Assembly (NCBI GenBank): GCA_007922225.1
Contig: ML679966.1
Span: forward strand, 60,446,969-60,510,968
Length of the DNA: 64,000 nucleotides
From: Emydura subglobosa
Lineage: Eukaryota; Chordata; Testudines; Chelidae
Reading direction: 5' to 3'
Below, piece after piece: positions 47,691-59,956 of the stretch. Made by a program: the position numbers and the translations under genes. How positions within the stretch are numbered: the stretch's first letter is position 1; each line of letters opens with the position of its first letter. The notes beneath the pieces were generated by a model. That model did not search any database. It had not been told where the DNA came from and saw only the letters and a list, made by a program, of their open reading frames with translations.

Positions 47691-48524
47691 TTAATTTGGA
47701 GCCTGGGTTTTGACTGGGTCCATCGTCGAGGCGGCTGCAAGCTGTGACGTTTGGCTGGAGGGGCGACCCTGCCCAAAGTTGGGCAGTGTTTCGAGGTGGG
47801 GGTTGAGGGGGCCCATCTATTTCAAATCCACCAGCGAGGGGTGGCTAATGCGTTGTGTTCTTGTGCCACCCCCCAAGCCGAGACGCTGGACGAGCCAGAC
47901 AGGCCCTTTCGCTGTACTTGCGACAAGAAGCCCTGACTCATCCCGAGCGGGCTGCGATGAGCTGTTTCCTGCGATCGGCTGGGACAGGGCAACAAACATT
48001 CAGCTGATCGAGCCGGGAGCGGCGGGCGGGCCTGGCGGAGCGGTGCAGGCGAAGAGAGAGGGCAGGATGAGCCCATTCCCTCCCGGCTCTGGCGGCCTTC
48101 CCAAGCGCCGGGGGCTCCTTTGAGGCTTTGGGCCCGTGGCCTGGCGCGTTAACGTTTGTTTTTGCCTGCTCTGAAGCCTTTGCCCCTCCCTGGAAGGGGC
48201 AGCGATTGGCCGGGCTGCTCCGCGCTCTGCTATAGCACCTGTTGTATCGCCAGTTGGCAGGCAAAGTCAGAGCAAGCGAGCCAGCCGGCTGCAGCGAGGC
48301 GGCGCCCCGCGCCCCCCTTCCCCGCTGCAGCGCACCGCACCCCACCCCTAGCAGCCCCCGGCCGGGCTTGGCCGCTGCGGCTTCCTGCGCGCCCCTCCCG
48401 CCGACGCGAGGGGTAACCTCCTCCGCTCCGGGCGTGCGCCTGGGCCCCGGGCGGAGGAATTGCGGGGAGGTGGGAGGAGGCAGGAGACAAGCCTAGGGCC
48501 GGGAGGAGAAGGGGGATCCGTGCC

Positions 48525-48542
48525 GGGCAGGGCAGGGCAGGG
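48525..48542 (+). promoter_or_regulatory. G-quadruplex motif in the PDGFC promoter/5' region
   Basis: Four GGG tracts (48525-48527, 48530-48532, 48535-48537, 48540-48542) are separated by CA loops of two bases. This fits the strictest intramolecular G-quadruplex pattern. It would be on the non-template strand, so it could form in DNA and, if transcribed, in the 5' UTR RNA. Confidence 0.75.
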
Positions 48543-49208
48543 CAGAGGCGCGCGGCGGGGTGAGGGACGAGCCGAAGGGCTCGGGGGCAGGCGAGCCGGG
48601 CAGGCTCGCTGGCGGGGGGCTCCTCCTGACTCTTCCTTTGAACGCGAACTGCTGCCGCGTCAAACTCAAACCAGGTGCTGCCGGGCTGCGCAGCTGCTGG
48701 CGGGGGGGAGCCGGAGCGGAGAGGAGAGGAGAGGAGCCGCAGCCTGCCCCGGCGGCTGGGTCCGTGCGCTGCTGGGCCGGGCACTTCCTTCGCGCGCCCC
48801 CCCTCCCCTTTCCCCTGGGGCCGGGCCGCCGAGGGGAAGGGCAGAAAGACGTGAAGATTAGAAGGGAGGGGGGCGTGGAGCCCTGCGGAGGGGCTGGGGG
48901 ACGCTGCCCGGCTGGCAGCGCGGCTGTCTGGCAGAGGGCGAAGAAGGGGTTCCTCAGGGAGCTCGCTCGCTCGCCTGCTCTCCGCCCCCTCCCTGGGCTG
49001 ACAGGTGCTGCTCCGAGCCCGCGGCGTCTCCTCTCGCCCCCTGCTCCCTTGGCCCTTCACCAGTCTCCTCTCTTCCAGCCCCCCCGGCCCCGGAGCGCGT
49101 AGCCCTCGCGAAGCTGCCTTGGGTCCAGGTTCTGCTTTGATCTTTTAACTCCCCCTCCCCCCCCCCAACCTGGAGGCACAGAGGGAAGGCTCCAGGACAA
49201 AGTTTTGG

Positions 49209-49403
49209 ATGGGATTATGTGGAAACTACCCTGCGCTTCTCCGCTGCCAAAGCAGGCTCAGGGCTGCTTTCTCCCCAGCGGCGCAGCCGTCGCCTGGCGG
49301 TGGTGAAAGAGACTCGGGACTTGCTGGCGATCTGAACGTGCCTGCTGTGTGTGAGCGCTTCCCCCCGGCAGCCAAATGCTCCCCTTCGCCGTCCTCCTGC
49401 TGA
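49209..49403 (+). promoter_or_regulatory. Upstream ORFs in the PDGFC 5' leader
   Basis: An ATG at 49209 opens a 64-codon frame that runs past the main start (49376) in another frame and stops at 49401-49403. A second ATG at 49217 opens a 29-codon frame ending at 49306. Both would come before the PDGFC start on the transcript if transcription begins upstream. The main ATG has C at -3 and C at +4, a weak context, so these upstream frames could lower translation or make it conditional. Confidence 0.6.
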
Positions 49404-49493
49404 CATCTGCCCTGGCCAGCCAGAGACATGGAGCCCAAGCGGAGTCCAGTGTGAGCAGCAAGCTGCAGTTCTCCAGCGCCAAGGAGCAAAATG
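49376..49493 (+). CDS. PDGFC: PDGFC coding exon 1 (signal peptide and N-terminus)
   Basis: PDGF-C is a secreted ligand of PDGF receptor alpha with an N-terminal CUB domain and a C-terminal growth-factor domain; proteases remove CUB to activate it. This exon encodes 39 complete codons plus one base. The first residues 'MLPFAVLLLTSALAS' are a short signal peptide with a Leu-rich core. The following 'SSKLQFSSAKEQN' matches human PDGF-C ('SSKFQFSSNKEQN') with two differences, just before the CUB domain. The exon ends at 49493 with donor 'gtaagg' after the first base of a Gly codon (phase 1). No other exon is in the window, so the rest lies downstream. The start was chosen because it alone gives the conserved signal peptide; its Kozak context is weak. 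The reading frame continues into the intron but that extension is not coding. Confidence 0.96.
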
Positions 49494-51939
49494 GTAAGGC
49501 GTCCTGCTGGGGACGGGGACACGGACACACGCGCGCGCGGCGGTTCATATCCCTGCTGGGGAAGGAAGGGTGCAGTCAGTCCTTGCTGCTGCGGAGGCCG
49601 GGCTGTCACGAACCTGTGACCCTCTGCAGGGAGTGTAACTTCCCAATGCGCAACACCCGGTGGAGGCCATTCTGTGGGTGGCTGTAAATACCTCATTGAA
49701 ACGCGCTGCGGGCGCGGGGGGGGGGGGGAGAATCTTACGTCGGCCGAGTAGCCTTTAAGATCGAAGCCAAAATGAATGAGACTTGGCAGGTCTTGGCTCC
49801 GCTGTGTGTTTGTCACTCCTGGAAACTTGTCAGCCTCGTTAACTGAAGCAGTGTAGGTAAAAGGGCACCAATTAACTAGCCAGAAGAAAGATAGCAAAAA
49901 GAGAACCCCACAGCCTGTTTTGGAGACTTTTATTTTCTGGGTGGTGGTTTAAAATCCCCCCCCCCCTTTTTTTACACACCTTTGTGCTTTAATCCTTAGT
50001 TCTTCGGTGGGGTGTTTTTTATCTGTTCATGAATGAGCACTACTATTTTGTATATGTTGGAAACCAGCTATTCCTGCATAGGAAATGAGAATTACTTTCA
50101 GCTTTCATGTGTACCTGAAATGTTTAGAAAACTCTCAGATGCAAGTTCCCTTAGGCTGGGATTGCTCAAAGCTGGAGAAAGGCTCCTTTCATATAGCAAG
50201 GGCAGCTTCAGGGTGTGTAATTTGCTTAGCCTCTGAACTCCATATGATTTACATTATTCAGATTTTTCTTTCTCTTGATCTACTATTATGAAGTCATTTT
50301 AAAGACTACTTTAAAAACAGAAATGTTATATGAAACCACACTATTAATGCAGACTATCTACAATTAGGCTATTACACACTGTGTTTTCCAGTGATGTATA
50401 CTAATATATAAAGGGAAAAATCTTGCACATTAGCTAGACTGTTTTCTCCCAGACAAACCAACACAAAGGCACAAGCTGAATACTCCCAAAGTTTTAATAG
50501 GTTATCAATGAAATATAACAAAAATGCAAATTTAGAGACTTAGTTTTTGTCGAATTAAGCATCAACTTTGAATTTGGGACTCCCTTGAGATAAATATTGT
50601 ACATTGTATCTTTTTAATACAAAGCAAATAAAGAAGTGGCCTGTTACAGACATTATATGAATTAACAGAATGTGTGGTATTATCAAATTTAGCAGAAGAG
50701 ATTAATTTTGCTGCTGCTTGCCAATGTGATGACATATGGCACCTGCAGACTGCCAGAGCTGCTGATCAAAGAGCAGCACACGGACCAATCTCTAATCAGA
50801 GCAATTGCAAAGGTCCAGGGGAAAGTGATCAAAAGAGTCAGAAAACCAGCTATACCCTGACAGGAAAATGAATCAAACTAACCTTTGTCCTGGTACAGGA
50901 AAACATCTATGTTGTGTTCTCCCCACCCCACCCCAGTTCATCTGACTGATGGAGGTTTTAGGGAGCCATATAGTGACAAATTAGACTCAGGACTAAGGTA
51001 ATGAAAATACTCTTTTATTTACATGTGTATACAAGGAGCATATTGAAGTGTATGGAATTACCTTTATTTTATCAAACCAGACAAAGTTTATGTGAGAGAC
51101 ATAACATGGTGTCAGCCTTTCACAAGAGATTTGTTGTAGGAGGGTGCAACAGTGTCTTAAAGAGGTACTAAGGCCTTAACCATAGTTGTACAATAACAAA
51201 GTCTGAAAAGTGAAACTGCTATACAAGAGAGAGGCAGAATTTCTATAAAATAAATATTTATGGGTAATCTAAATAGTTATATCTGACAGCATAACTTAGA
51301 CACTCTTCATACACTGGTAATGCAGCTGCTGAGGTCAAGCTTCAGGTGGCTAATGATGCAGTTTGGTACATTGTGAAGTACAGAAACTACATCACAGAAT
51401 CTTGTAACAAATACAAATCCAGAAGAAACAGAAAAGAGTTCTAAAAACATTACTCCTGATATATTAAATATAATACAATATCGACACTTGAACGATTGTT
51501 TACCTATGCTTTCATTTCTAGTTCTTAACTGTTGCACTTATTGTAATGTAAAAGTTTAGTTAAAACTAAAACCAACGTTTAATTTTTGTTGTCACTTTAA
51601 TTATTCAGGGGATCAGTAACATTGGTCAGACCAGTTTTAACTTGATTTAATTAGAGTAATTTTTTTTAACTCTACAGCAATCTAAAGATTGTATAGCTTT
51701 TAGCTAGAGGCAGGTTAAAACTCCCTGTGGTTGACTAGAGACATTGCTGTTCATGTGCCAGAGCTCTATATACAATGTTTTGGTTAGAGAAACATTTCCC
51801 TCCCTCATTGTGGAAATAAAAAGAAGTTCTGCCTCTTGCTTGCAAAACTGATATCTAGCCAAACAGTTGTACTACAGAACAAATTAAAATGGTACTCAGA
51901 GGCACACTACAGTAGCTGTTGGTTCAAACTGCTCTGCAA

Positions 51940-52009
51940 GTTAGTTAATAACTTTATTTAAGCAATAAAGTTAAGTATGTGCATAAGTATTTGCAGGATC
52001 AGGGCCTTA
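51940..52009 (+). repeat. Foldback half copy ('tttgcaggatcagggcc')
   Basis: 'ataaagttaagtatgtgc' and 'tatttgcaggatcagggc' are the right half of the foldback family whose full copies are at 35901-36008 and 36544-36661. It lies in intron 1. Confidence 0.6.
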
Positions 52010-55000
52010 GTTTTAAGGAACCAAAAGCATTAACTCCTGTAACCAACCGTACAGCGTAACTCAATGTGATTTTTGGGGGTGGGGCGGACAAATGTAAATT
52101 GTCTTGTTATATCGCATGTTAGGAATTACATTTTAGATAGTGATTTTCCTAGTCTTAATTTTTGAACACACCTAAAAGATAGATCTCATGAGAAATAAGT
52201 TTCACCACAACCTGCCAGGAATTCAACATGATAGTTGGTGTGGGTTCTACTTGAAACCACTTAAAACTGCACACTTGCTTTTATCAGCCCTGTGGTATAA
52301 TCAGTTTGGGTTTCTTGAAGTTTTATTTGTAAACAGTGGTTGGCATTAAGGAGTCTTAAAATTATTACAGTCTAGAATCTCTGTATTCAGTTGAATTACA
52401 AAACTAAAGATTATTAAATGGTTACATTTAAAGGTTCAAAAGTGGATGATCATTTGGTAGGCCTGAGATTGGAGTAAGTGATATACAGGGTGATGGCTGT
52501 CATTTATATGGATGGATTGTCAAAATTACACAGAAATGTGGAAACAGAGTGTTTTGCTTGAATGGGTTGGCAAGTTTAGAAAGCTTTGTAAGTTTCTATC
52601 CTAGCTCTCTGAACTATGTTCATTGCAATCTTTACAGGATTGGGGCCAAGAAAAAATTCTGAGATTCAATTACTCTTTTTGGAAGCTCACAATTTCCCTT
52701 GCATAAGATTTGATTACATTCAGGGATGATTTGCATTTTTCTTGCTCCTATTATCCCTCACCATCTTTCTTGTTCCGATACTCCCTTCATCCTTTCATTT
52801 CTGAATCTCTCCTTTTGTCTTTCATTCTCCCATTCATGTTGTTTCAGCATTTGATAGATTGGGTGGGCCAAATTCATCACTGGCAGAAGTGAAGGCAACT
52901 CCAGGTGCCCCAACGGAGCTTTGCCTATTGATCTATCAGCAAATTTTGCCCAGGTTTGGCCACAATATAGAAGTGACAGGAGAATTTAGGACTCTTAGCC
53001 ATATTCTTGACTGTTGTGGGGCAAGATACATTTTGTAAAGTAATTCTATTAAACTATAGAAATTGGAGTATATTTACAATAATATTGCATAACACTTCTT
53101 TGTGTAAGACAACAGGAAAAGCTACTATCAGATACCAAATGTAACAAAATAGTTTATCTTCAATCTGCATTTAAAAATAGCAACAAACTACTATAGAACT
53201 TCAGAAGATCAAAGAGTTGAAATCAATCCATACACAGCCAAAATCAACTGGTTAGAAATATTAATTCATATGGTATCAAGTTTCAAGCATGAATAGCAGC
53301 AATCACAGGTAACACATCAGTGTTTCTGCAGATTTTCTACAGGTGATCATTTTATTAACGGATCCTCTGCTTATGATTTAGTGATCTAGTTCCTGAAACA
53401 ATTTGTTGAAGGATAATACAAAGTGTAGTCCATAAAGAATTCTGGAATGGAGGGTTTGCACCACTTTTAGTAGAACTGCCTGAAGTATTTACAACAAATC
53501 TCAAGCCCACTCAGACTGGGATTTGATACACTCACATACCTCCAGGCTGTAGCCTGCAAAAGCTCCATGAACAAGTGAGGAGATTCAACGAACAGCTGAA
53601 AAGCCAGTGAACCTCCTCCTCTTCCTGTCCCTATGCCTGGCCTCCCACATTTCCCCACAACAAGCCATGGGTTTCCCACTTCATACACTGGATATCTTCA
53701 AAGAGAGATTGAGTCTGTTTAGGGGAAAGTAACTGATTGTGACATGGTTAGTGGCTGGTGCTGGATTTTCTTTGGAGGATTGAGTTCACTTAACTCAAGC
53801 CTCTAAGCAGTTCTGTAGAAGCCTGTGCATTTTATACATCCCGAATCCAAATTCTACAAGATTCAGAAAGTCATAATTTCAAGAGTATTCTTAATTTAAA
53901 TTGAGTATTTAGATAACACAATTACTCACAAAGTAATGTAATTAAATTAAAACAGATCTATATGTTCTCTGTTACCAGATATAACTGGTCTGTCAAATAC
54001 CAACAAAATCTGCTGACTAATGCTGGGTGATGCAATTTTGTGAGGTCTTCTTCATGGCAAAATAGATGTGACATGTTCAGAATTCTATTTATCTAAAAAG
54101 AAAACTAGATCCAAAAAACTTATTCTGAAGTTTATTCTGAAGTTCTGTCTAGTTTGAAATATGGTTTGGTTTGAAACTTTTAAAACCCGTTTTCTGGAAA
54201 GAGTTAAGAGTTGTACAACTTCCTTTTTAAAGTTTTAAACAAGGGATTATGTGGCAAATTGGAAAAGTTGTAACAAATTTCAGATGTGTAATGAGTGTAG
54301 TAAATTACTATTCAAGAATATTTTAAAACTCATTACTGCCTTTGTAGTTGACTATTAACATTCAAACCACTACTATGTATAGTACTACTTATAACCTTTA
54401 TTTCAGGTACTCTTCTCTATTACATAAAGTTAGGGTTTTAGTAGTGTGGATAATTCCCTACATGTCCCCATTTCTGTGCACTCTGGCCTCTTCTCTACAT
54501 TTGTTAAATATCTAGAATGGAATATTGAATACAATTTGCTTAAAATCTGATTTTGTGTAGTTATTTTCTAATAGGTTTACAGAACTTGAGCCACAAATTA
54601 GCGTTTAAACTGTTTGTTGTTGTTGTTGGTTTTTTTTTTTTTGCACCTCATACCATGCTTTTCTATCTTAGAGAGAGAAACAGAATGTGTACCTTGAGCC
54701 CATGAGAGCCATTCTAGAGGAGGTCTTATGTTGAACTCTTTAGATAAACATACAGTCATCTACATGGTTAGGATTTAATCCTAACCTTTTGGTTCTAATT
54801 ATTATCCCAGCCGACATGTAGTAGCAGAGTTGCTGCCTGCAGCAGCGGTATTGCATTATAGCAATGTTTTTCGTGTAGTCATTAGACCTGTCTGGCAATT
54901 CCTAACTGGTGCAGTCTGCCCTCTTTTTCACAAGCTTAGATTATTTGAGTGGAAGTTAGGCTTTTGCTTCACCTCTTTATGGCTTGCTTTATGTAAAAAA

Positions 55001-56649
55001 GAGCTATTTTTACCTCAGTCACAAAATGTACATCATGCAAAATGAACCTCAGAGTTGATGAGCGCTCTAGAGGTTGTCCCAATAAACAAGTAACTTTCAG
55101 CATAGCTTTGTAAAGCAATTGTACTACAGCATAATAACAGATGACTAATGACCGAATTAACATTCCCATATGTGAACGTTTAATATTCATTTAAGTGAAT
55201 TTATATGTACCTGATTGCTTTGGAGCCAGTACATTATTTGCACACTGTGGCTTACTCAAACCTGTTACTCCTTGTTGGGACTAGTTGTACAGCTTTTATT
55301 TGAATCCGAAATGCTTGGGAACACCATGTAGGTGAAACCTCATAATGTTCTATTGGCATAAGCTGCAGTATAATTTTTTACTTTCTTAGAGACTTGTTGG
55401 ATACTATTTTAAGTGTTCAGTGTCCAGAAGGTTTATGCGTTCGTCTTTGATCCACATGTGTGTCAGTTGCATTGTGCATCAGCCTTTTGATCCCTTTGCA
55501 CAGAGTTTAGAGCATATTGACAGTATTACACAGGGGTTATATACAATTAATCTCATGCTCCCACAACATGCTATCTAGCTTTGACTGCTATTGTATTAAT
55601 GGGTCCTCTGACATTGTAACTACAAATAACAGATAAATAATGTTAGAAAAAGAGCTAATTTCTGTGTAAGTTGGTGAGATAGTTGAGTAGAAAAAATGTA
55701 ACCGTTAGTAAGATCTGTTCTTTAGAAAATCTTTATAAACTCTAACCAAGCAAGGTAACATAAGCAAAAGGAGATATCAGTTAAAAACTTTCTAAATCTC
55801 TGGTTCAACCCAGCCCTTAGAATCAGGTTAGTGAACCCTGTCTTGCCCGGGGGTTCTCCTCCTGGGCTACTGGGTTGATTCTCTACTCAATTGCAAATGT
55901 GCCAAGTGAATGCTAAGTGATGTAAAATATTGCCACTCTGATTTGGCATTTTGCATTCATCTTACACAGGTAAACGAGTGTGCAAGGTAGTGGCGTATTG
56001 GGCCTTCTGTCTCTCAGGGCTTCTCTTCACTGCAAAGTTTACTCAAGTTATAACTCAATCGTTGTCCCATAGGGCTTTTAACTCAAGTTGGCTGACTCAT
56101 CAGGGGATATAAGCTACAGCTTGAGTTAATGGAATATATCAACTGCTAATACAGAGTCCCTCTGTGCAGCTTTAGTGTTACTTGCCAGGGTGGCTACTCT
56201 TACTTTAGCTAGGCTAACTGTAGAGGAGTTTACCCTACAGAGACGATGTAGTCTTAGTCAATCCTTTTTATAGCCTTTCCACTTACGGGGGTGTTCAGGG
56301 CGGGGAAGAGAATCTGAGTAAACCTCTGATTTATTGTTTACCTTGTCACATTTCAACTCTGATAGAAATAAAGCAGTGTTCAAAGGTTATGTCCAAAAAA
56401 GTCAAATCCTCTCATAGTACTAAATAATAGTGGAAGAGATGCAAAGGAAGAATCCTTAAAATTTTATCTCTTTTTCTATAGCAATTTGGCTCTTATTAAT
56501 TAATTTTCATGAATGAAATGTAAACATTTACTCAAAATATGATTAAAAGCAAGGTGAAAAGATTTAAGTCTTCTCCTGTTCCCTCTGGAAAAAAACAAAT
56601 ACTCCCATCCTTGAAATTCTTCCTGGATTTTCATTAAAATATATTTGTA

Positions 56650-58115
56650 GACCTATCACAAGAGTAGCAGTAAAGAGGGCAATTGGTTAAAACGTGGAAA
56701 GGCACCAGGTCTGGTTAATATTTCAATGAAGGTTTTTCAGATGGGCTCAAAGAAAATAATAGAGAGTATGATACCTCTCTTACAAAACATATGGGAAGAA
56801 GAAAAATACCAAATGAGTGCAAAAAGGGTCATATAGTGAAACTGCCAAAGAGAGAGGACTTCAATCAGTGTAAAACTCCAGGGACATTCAATTGCTGTCT
56901 CTCCCAAGTAAGGTATTTACACACACTTTTCTAGACAGAATAAAGAAAGCAATAGATTCAAGGTTATGATGAGACCAGGCAAGGTTTAGACCGGAGAAAT
57001 CATGTATAGATCAAAAAATAACCTTATCACCATAGGACTGTTGATCGAATGGTAGTCACTGCTTTATATGAATTTTATAGATTTTTCAAAAATCTAGTGG
57101 ATAGAACAGTTTTATGGAAGTTGCTACTATGGAATCCCTCAGAAAGTTGTGAACAGCATTTAGAGCTTCCATGAAAATATGAAATGGGAAGTTATAACAG
57201 TGAACTGACTAAACCATTCAAGGTCACTACAGGCATCAGACAAAGATGTCTGATGTCACCCATGATCTTTTTACTGGTTGTGGCTTGGGTAATAATGAGA
57301 GATTACAAAATAGCCAAAAGGAATACACAACGGACTTTCACAGAGAAGTTAGAGGGCGTTGACTTTGCAGGTGACATCAGCTTGCTATCCCATGCTCACA
57401 GAGACACGAAAGCCAAAATAAAAGATCTCCAGGCTTCTATACAATTAGAGAAAACGAAAAGCAATGAGAATCAACACAATGAAAAACATCAATAACACTT
57501 TCTGAGGCTGATATAGAAAAGGTCTGATATTTCATTTATCTTGGCAGCATAGTAAGTACAACAGATGGAACAGGCAAAAACATTAAATCCAAAATAGCAA
57601 AAGCCAAACGTGCCTTTGTAACTCTAAAACCAATCTGGAAAAACAGAAATCTTGCCCTCTGAGATACTCTTCAGATATTTAACTCCGTTATAAAGTTGGT
57701 TTTTCATGTACATTGACTAGGATATTTACTAAGACCTTACTATCTAAACTCCAATTTTTCATAAACAGCTGCCTTCGATAAATCCTCAATATCAGATGGC
57801 CAGAAAAAAATCACAAAGGAAGAGCTCTGGAGGAGGATGAAACAGAAAACAACGAGAGAGGAAATTATGGAATAAAAATGGAGATGGCTAGGATTTACAT
57901 GGAGGAAAGATCCAAATAACTTAACAAGATAGGCATTGGATTGGAACCCCCATGGCAAGTGATGATGAGGTAGATCAAGGAGAATATGAAAATGCACAGT
58001 AGAAGCAGAACTGAAAGTTATCAGAATGAGCTAGGAAGAAGCTAGGACTACAAAGATCTAGCAAAGATCAAAGGGAGTGGTGAAGGCCTAATGTTATTCA
58101 TGGAAGAGCGATGAG
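56650..58115 (+). mobile_element. RTE-like LINE fragment in PDGFC intron 1
   Basis: Broken frames follow the order of an RTE-type reverse transcriptase: a 'GKAPG'-like motif (about 56697), a 'QARFRPEKSC'-like stretch (about 56980), 'FKVTTGIRQRCLMSP' (57211-57255), and 'VDFAGDISLLSHAH' (57358-57399), where the catalytic FADD is changed to FAGD. The C-terminal part reads 'EKWRWLGFTWRKDPNN' (about 57865), which matches the RTE-family 'W.WLGH..R' motif. Multiple stops and the changed aspartate show a dead copy. It sits in the gene's sense orientation. No 3' repeat tail identified with certainty. Confidence 0.8.
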
Positions 58116-58199
58116 ATTGTTTAAAAGTAGTTCTTATTAGGCCTAGGGCTTATTGCACAAACACACACAGTGAGAGACTGTCTATATACCAAAGATTTT

Positions 58200-58350
58200 A
58201 TAATCTAAATAGACAAGACAGATGGGGAAATGGCAGAAAATTTATTTCCTTGCAGTCACATGGCAGGTAAGCGGCATAGCTGGGAATACAGCCTAGCCTC
58301 CTGACTCGCAGTCCAGTGCTACATCTGCTAGACCGTAATGCTCCCAATAT
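58200..58350 (-). repeat. MIR-like SINE, inverted
   Basis: Minus-strand reading gives the tRNA-like head of MIR: partner of 'cctcctgactcgcagtcc' and 'ctgctagaccgtaatgctcc', then 'gcagtcacatggcaggtaag' (inverted 'ctgccatgtgact') and 'gatggggaaatgg' (inverted). Confidence 0.7.
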
Positions 58351-58701
58351 AGCTATCATTACGCATTTCCTATTATCAGTTTCAAATGTTATAAAGGAGA
58401 GTGAGGGTGGGCTTCAAAACCTTTAGCAAAATTCTGGAATTATCTATAATGATTCTCACAACAGTGTTAAACTCTATTATCCCCCTTACTTAGTATTTTT
58501 GAAACATTAAGATATCAAGAGCCAATATGAGATGACCTGGTTAAAAGTTCATTGAAATCAGTATGCTACTATAAAGTAACAAACTTATTTGAAAAAGATC
58601 AATAGCTGCTTTGTTTATCAAAAACTGTTAACATTCTTTGTTACTTACCACATACTCTTGATATGAACTGGTAATAAATTACATAAAAAGGGAGAGGCAG
58701 A

Positions 58702-59800
58702 TGTGATGCTCTGCATCCCCATGTTCACCCTTATGGTATGATTGTGTATTATCTATGCAAAGTCCTGTGTCGATTAGATGTCTTTGGAAGGCTTATGATG
58801 ATCTGATCATTGTTATAGTAGTATGTTGGTTGCAATCTCGTGTATAGTTATGAGGCTGCACTATGTAATATTCCCAAAGATGTGTCCTCATGGCTTAAAA
58901 TGTGCCCAGGAAATACTCCCCAGGAGCAGAGGGATAGTACACACCTCATCAAGGAACAAAGAACTGACCTGGGCATCAATGGAGGATCAGTTGGACTCTC
59001 GAGTAAGTCACCTCCCTTCCCTGGGTCAGTTTGGAACCATGATGAGGGAATGCTCACTGACTGAGGACCTGAATGAGTCCATATAAGGACATTCTTTGTC
59101 ACCTGACCCTGAAGAGGGTGGGAAAGCCCCAGAGGGGAGAAGAAATATTATAAAAAGGGGAGACATTTGCCATGCGCGCTCTCTTTCTCTCTCACCTCCA
59201 TCTACAAACATCACCAAGCAACTGAAGTACTGACCAAAGGGGAGAGCCTGGCTGAAGGGAAACCTCACCACAAGATGGGTGAATCATCTAAGTTTGTAAG
59301 GTTGCAGAAATTGTTAAGCTTAGCTTAGAATGCATTTTGCTTTTATTTTCTTTTGACCAAATCTGATTTATGCTTTTGCTTATAATCGCTTAAAATCTTT
59401 CCATAGTTACTAAATTTGTTTTCTCTACCTAAAGCAGTGTGTTTGGTTTGAAGTGTGTGGAGACTCCATTTCGAATAACAAGGCTGCTCCATATCAATTT
59501 CTTCGTTAAGTAGACGAACTTATGAGCTTACATTGTTTAGTGGGCATAACTGAACATTGTTACATGGAAATTCCTGGGATTGCATCTGGAACTGGAGGTT
59601 TTAGCTAATGTCATTCTGTTGTATAATCCAAGGAGCGGCTGGCTAGGAACACTCACTCACTTAGTTGGGAGCAGCTGGAGGTTGTGCGTGAACAGCCCAG
59701 GAGTGGGGGTTCTCACAGCAGAGCAGAGTAAAATGGGCTCCAGGAGTGGAGGATTGCAGTGACACAATGATTCACCAGTCAAGATTGCACCAAAGGAATG
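58702..59800 (+). repeat. Probable LTR of an endogenous retrovirus-like element
   Basis: It starts near 'tgtgatgctctgcatcccc' and carries a good TATA box ('tattataaaaagg', 59146-59158) with downstream pyrimidine-rich 'ctctctttctctctcacc'. The part at 58725-58800 ('cccttatggtatgattgtg') is familiar from common sauropsid LTR-type repeats. The end near 59766 ('gcagtgacaca') or a little later is uncertain. No partner LTR or gag/pol lies nearby, so it may be a solo LTR with some leader. No clear target duplication seen. Confidence 0.5.
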
Positions 59801-59956
59801 TCCCAGCAGGAGGCTAGAGGAGGCAGTTAATTATGATAACTGTGCTACAGATAACTGTAATCTGATAACTGTGCTTCAAAACAGCTTTAGGCTATAAAAG
59901 ATATATGATTGATGTCCTTAATGCAGTTCCCAATATTCCACAACTTCAAACCACTA

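Larger units (their letters stand above)
47700..49600 (+). promoter_or_regulatory. PDGFC: CpG island: PDGFC promoter and 5' UTR
   Basis: A sharp rise in G, C and CG dinucleotides begins at about 47.7 kb and ends shortly after exon 1, unlike the AT-rich surroundings. This is the classic promoter of a broadly regulated vertebrate gene. An inverted CCAAT box ('gcgattggccggg', about 48203) and an AT-poor 'tatag' at 48230 are candidate core elements, without a strong TATA box. GGGCA pentamers at 48525-48545 and GA-rich repeats at 48716-48735 also lie here. The start site cannot be read from sequence; the 5' UTR probably covers several hundred bases before 49376. Long ORFs on both strands in this island are compositional. 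Confidence 0.85.

Noticed and set aside
47710..48345. ORFs of about 135 aa on both strands upstream of PDGFC
   Set aside because: Same compositional effect; no conserved motif or splice support seen.
48230..49060. 276-aa minus-strand ORF and other long ORFs in the CpG island
   Set aside because: High GC makes stops rare in all frames. The translations are Ala/Arg/Pro-rich with no domain, and they oppose the PDGFC promoter.
49494..49687. Continuation of the PDGFC exon 1 frame past 49493 (103-aa ORF)
   Set aside because: Conservation with PDGF-C ends exactly at the GTAAGG donor; the rest is intron.
56026..56250. Another 'ctctacag'-type MITE
   Set aside because: The ends ('cttctcttcactgcaaag' and 'gtagaggagtttaccc') are too weakly mirrored and no duplication was found.
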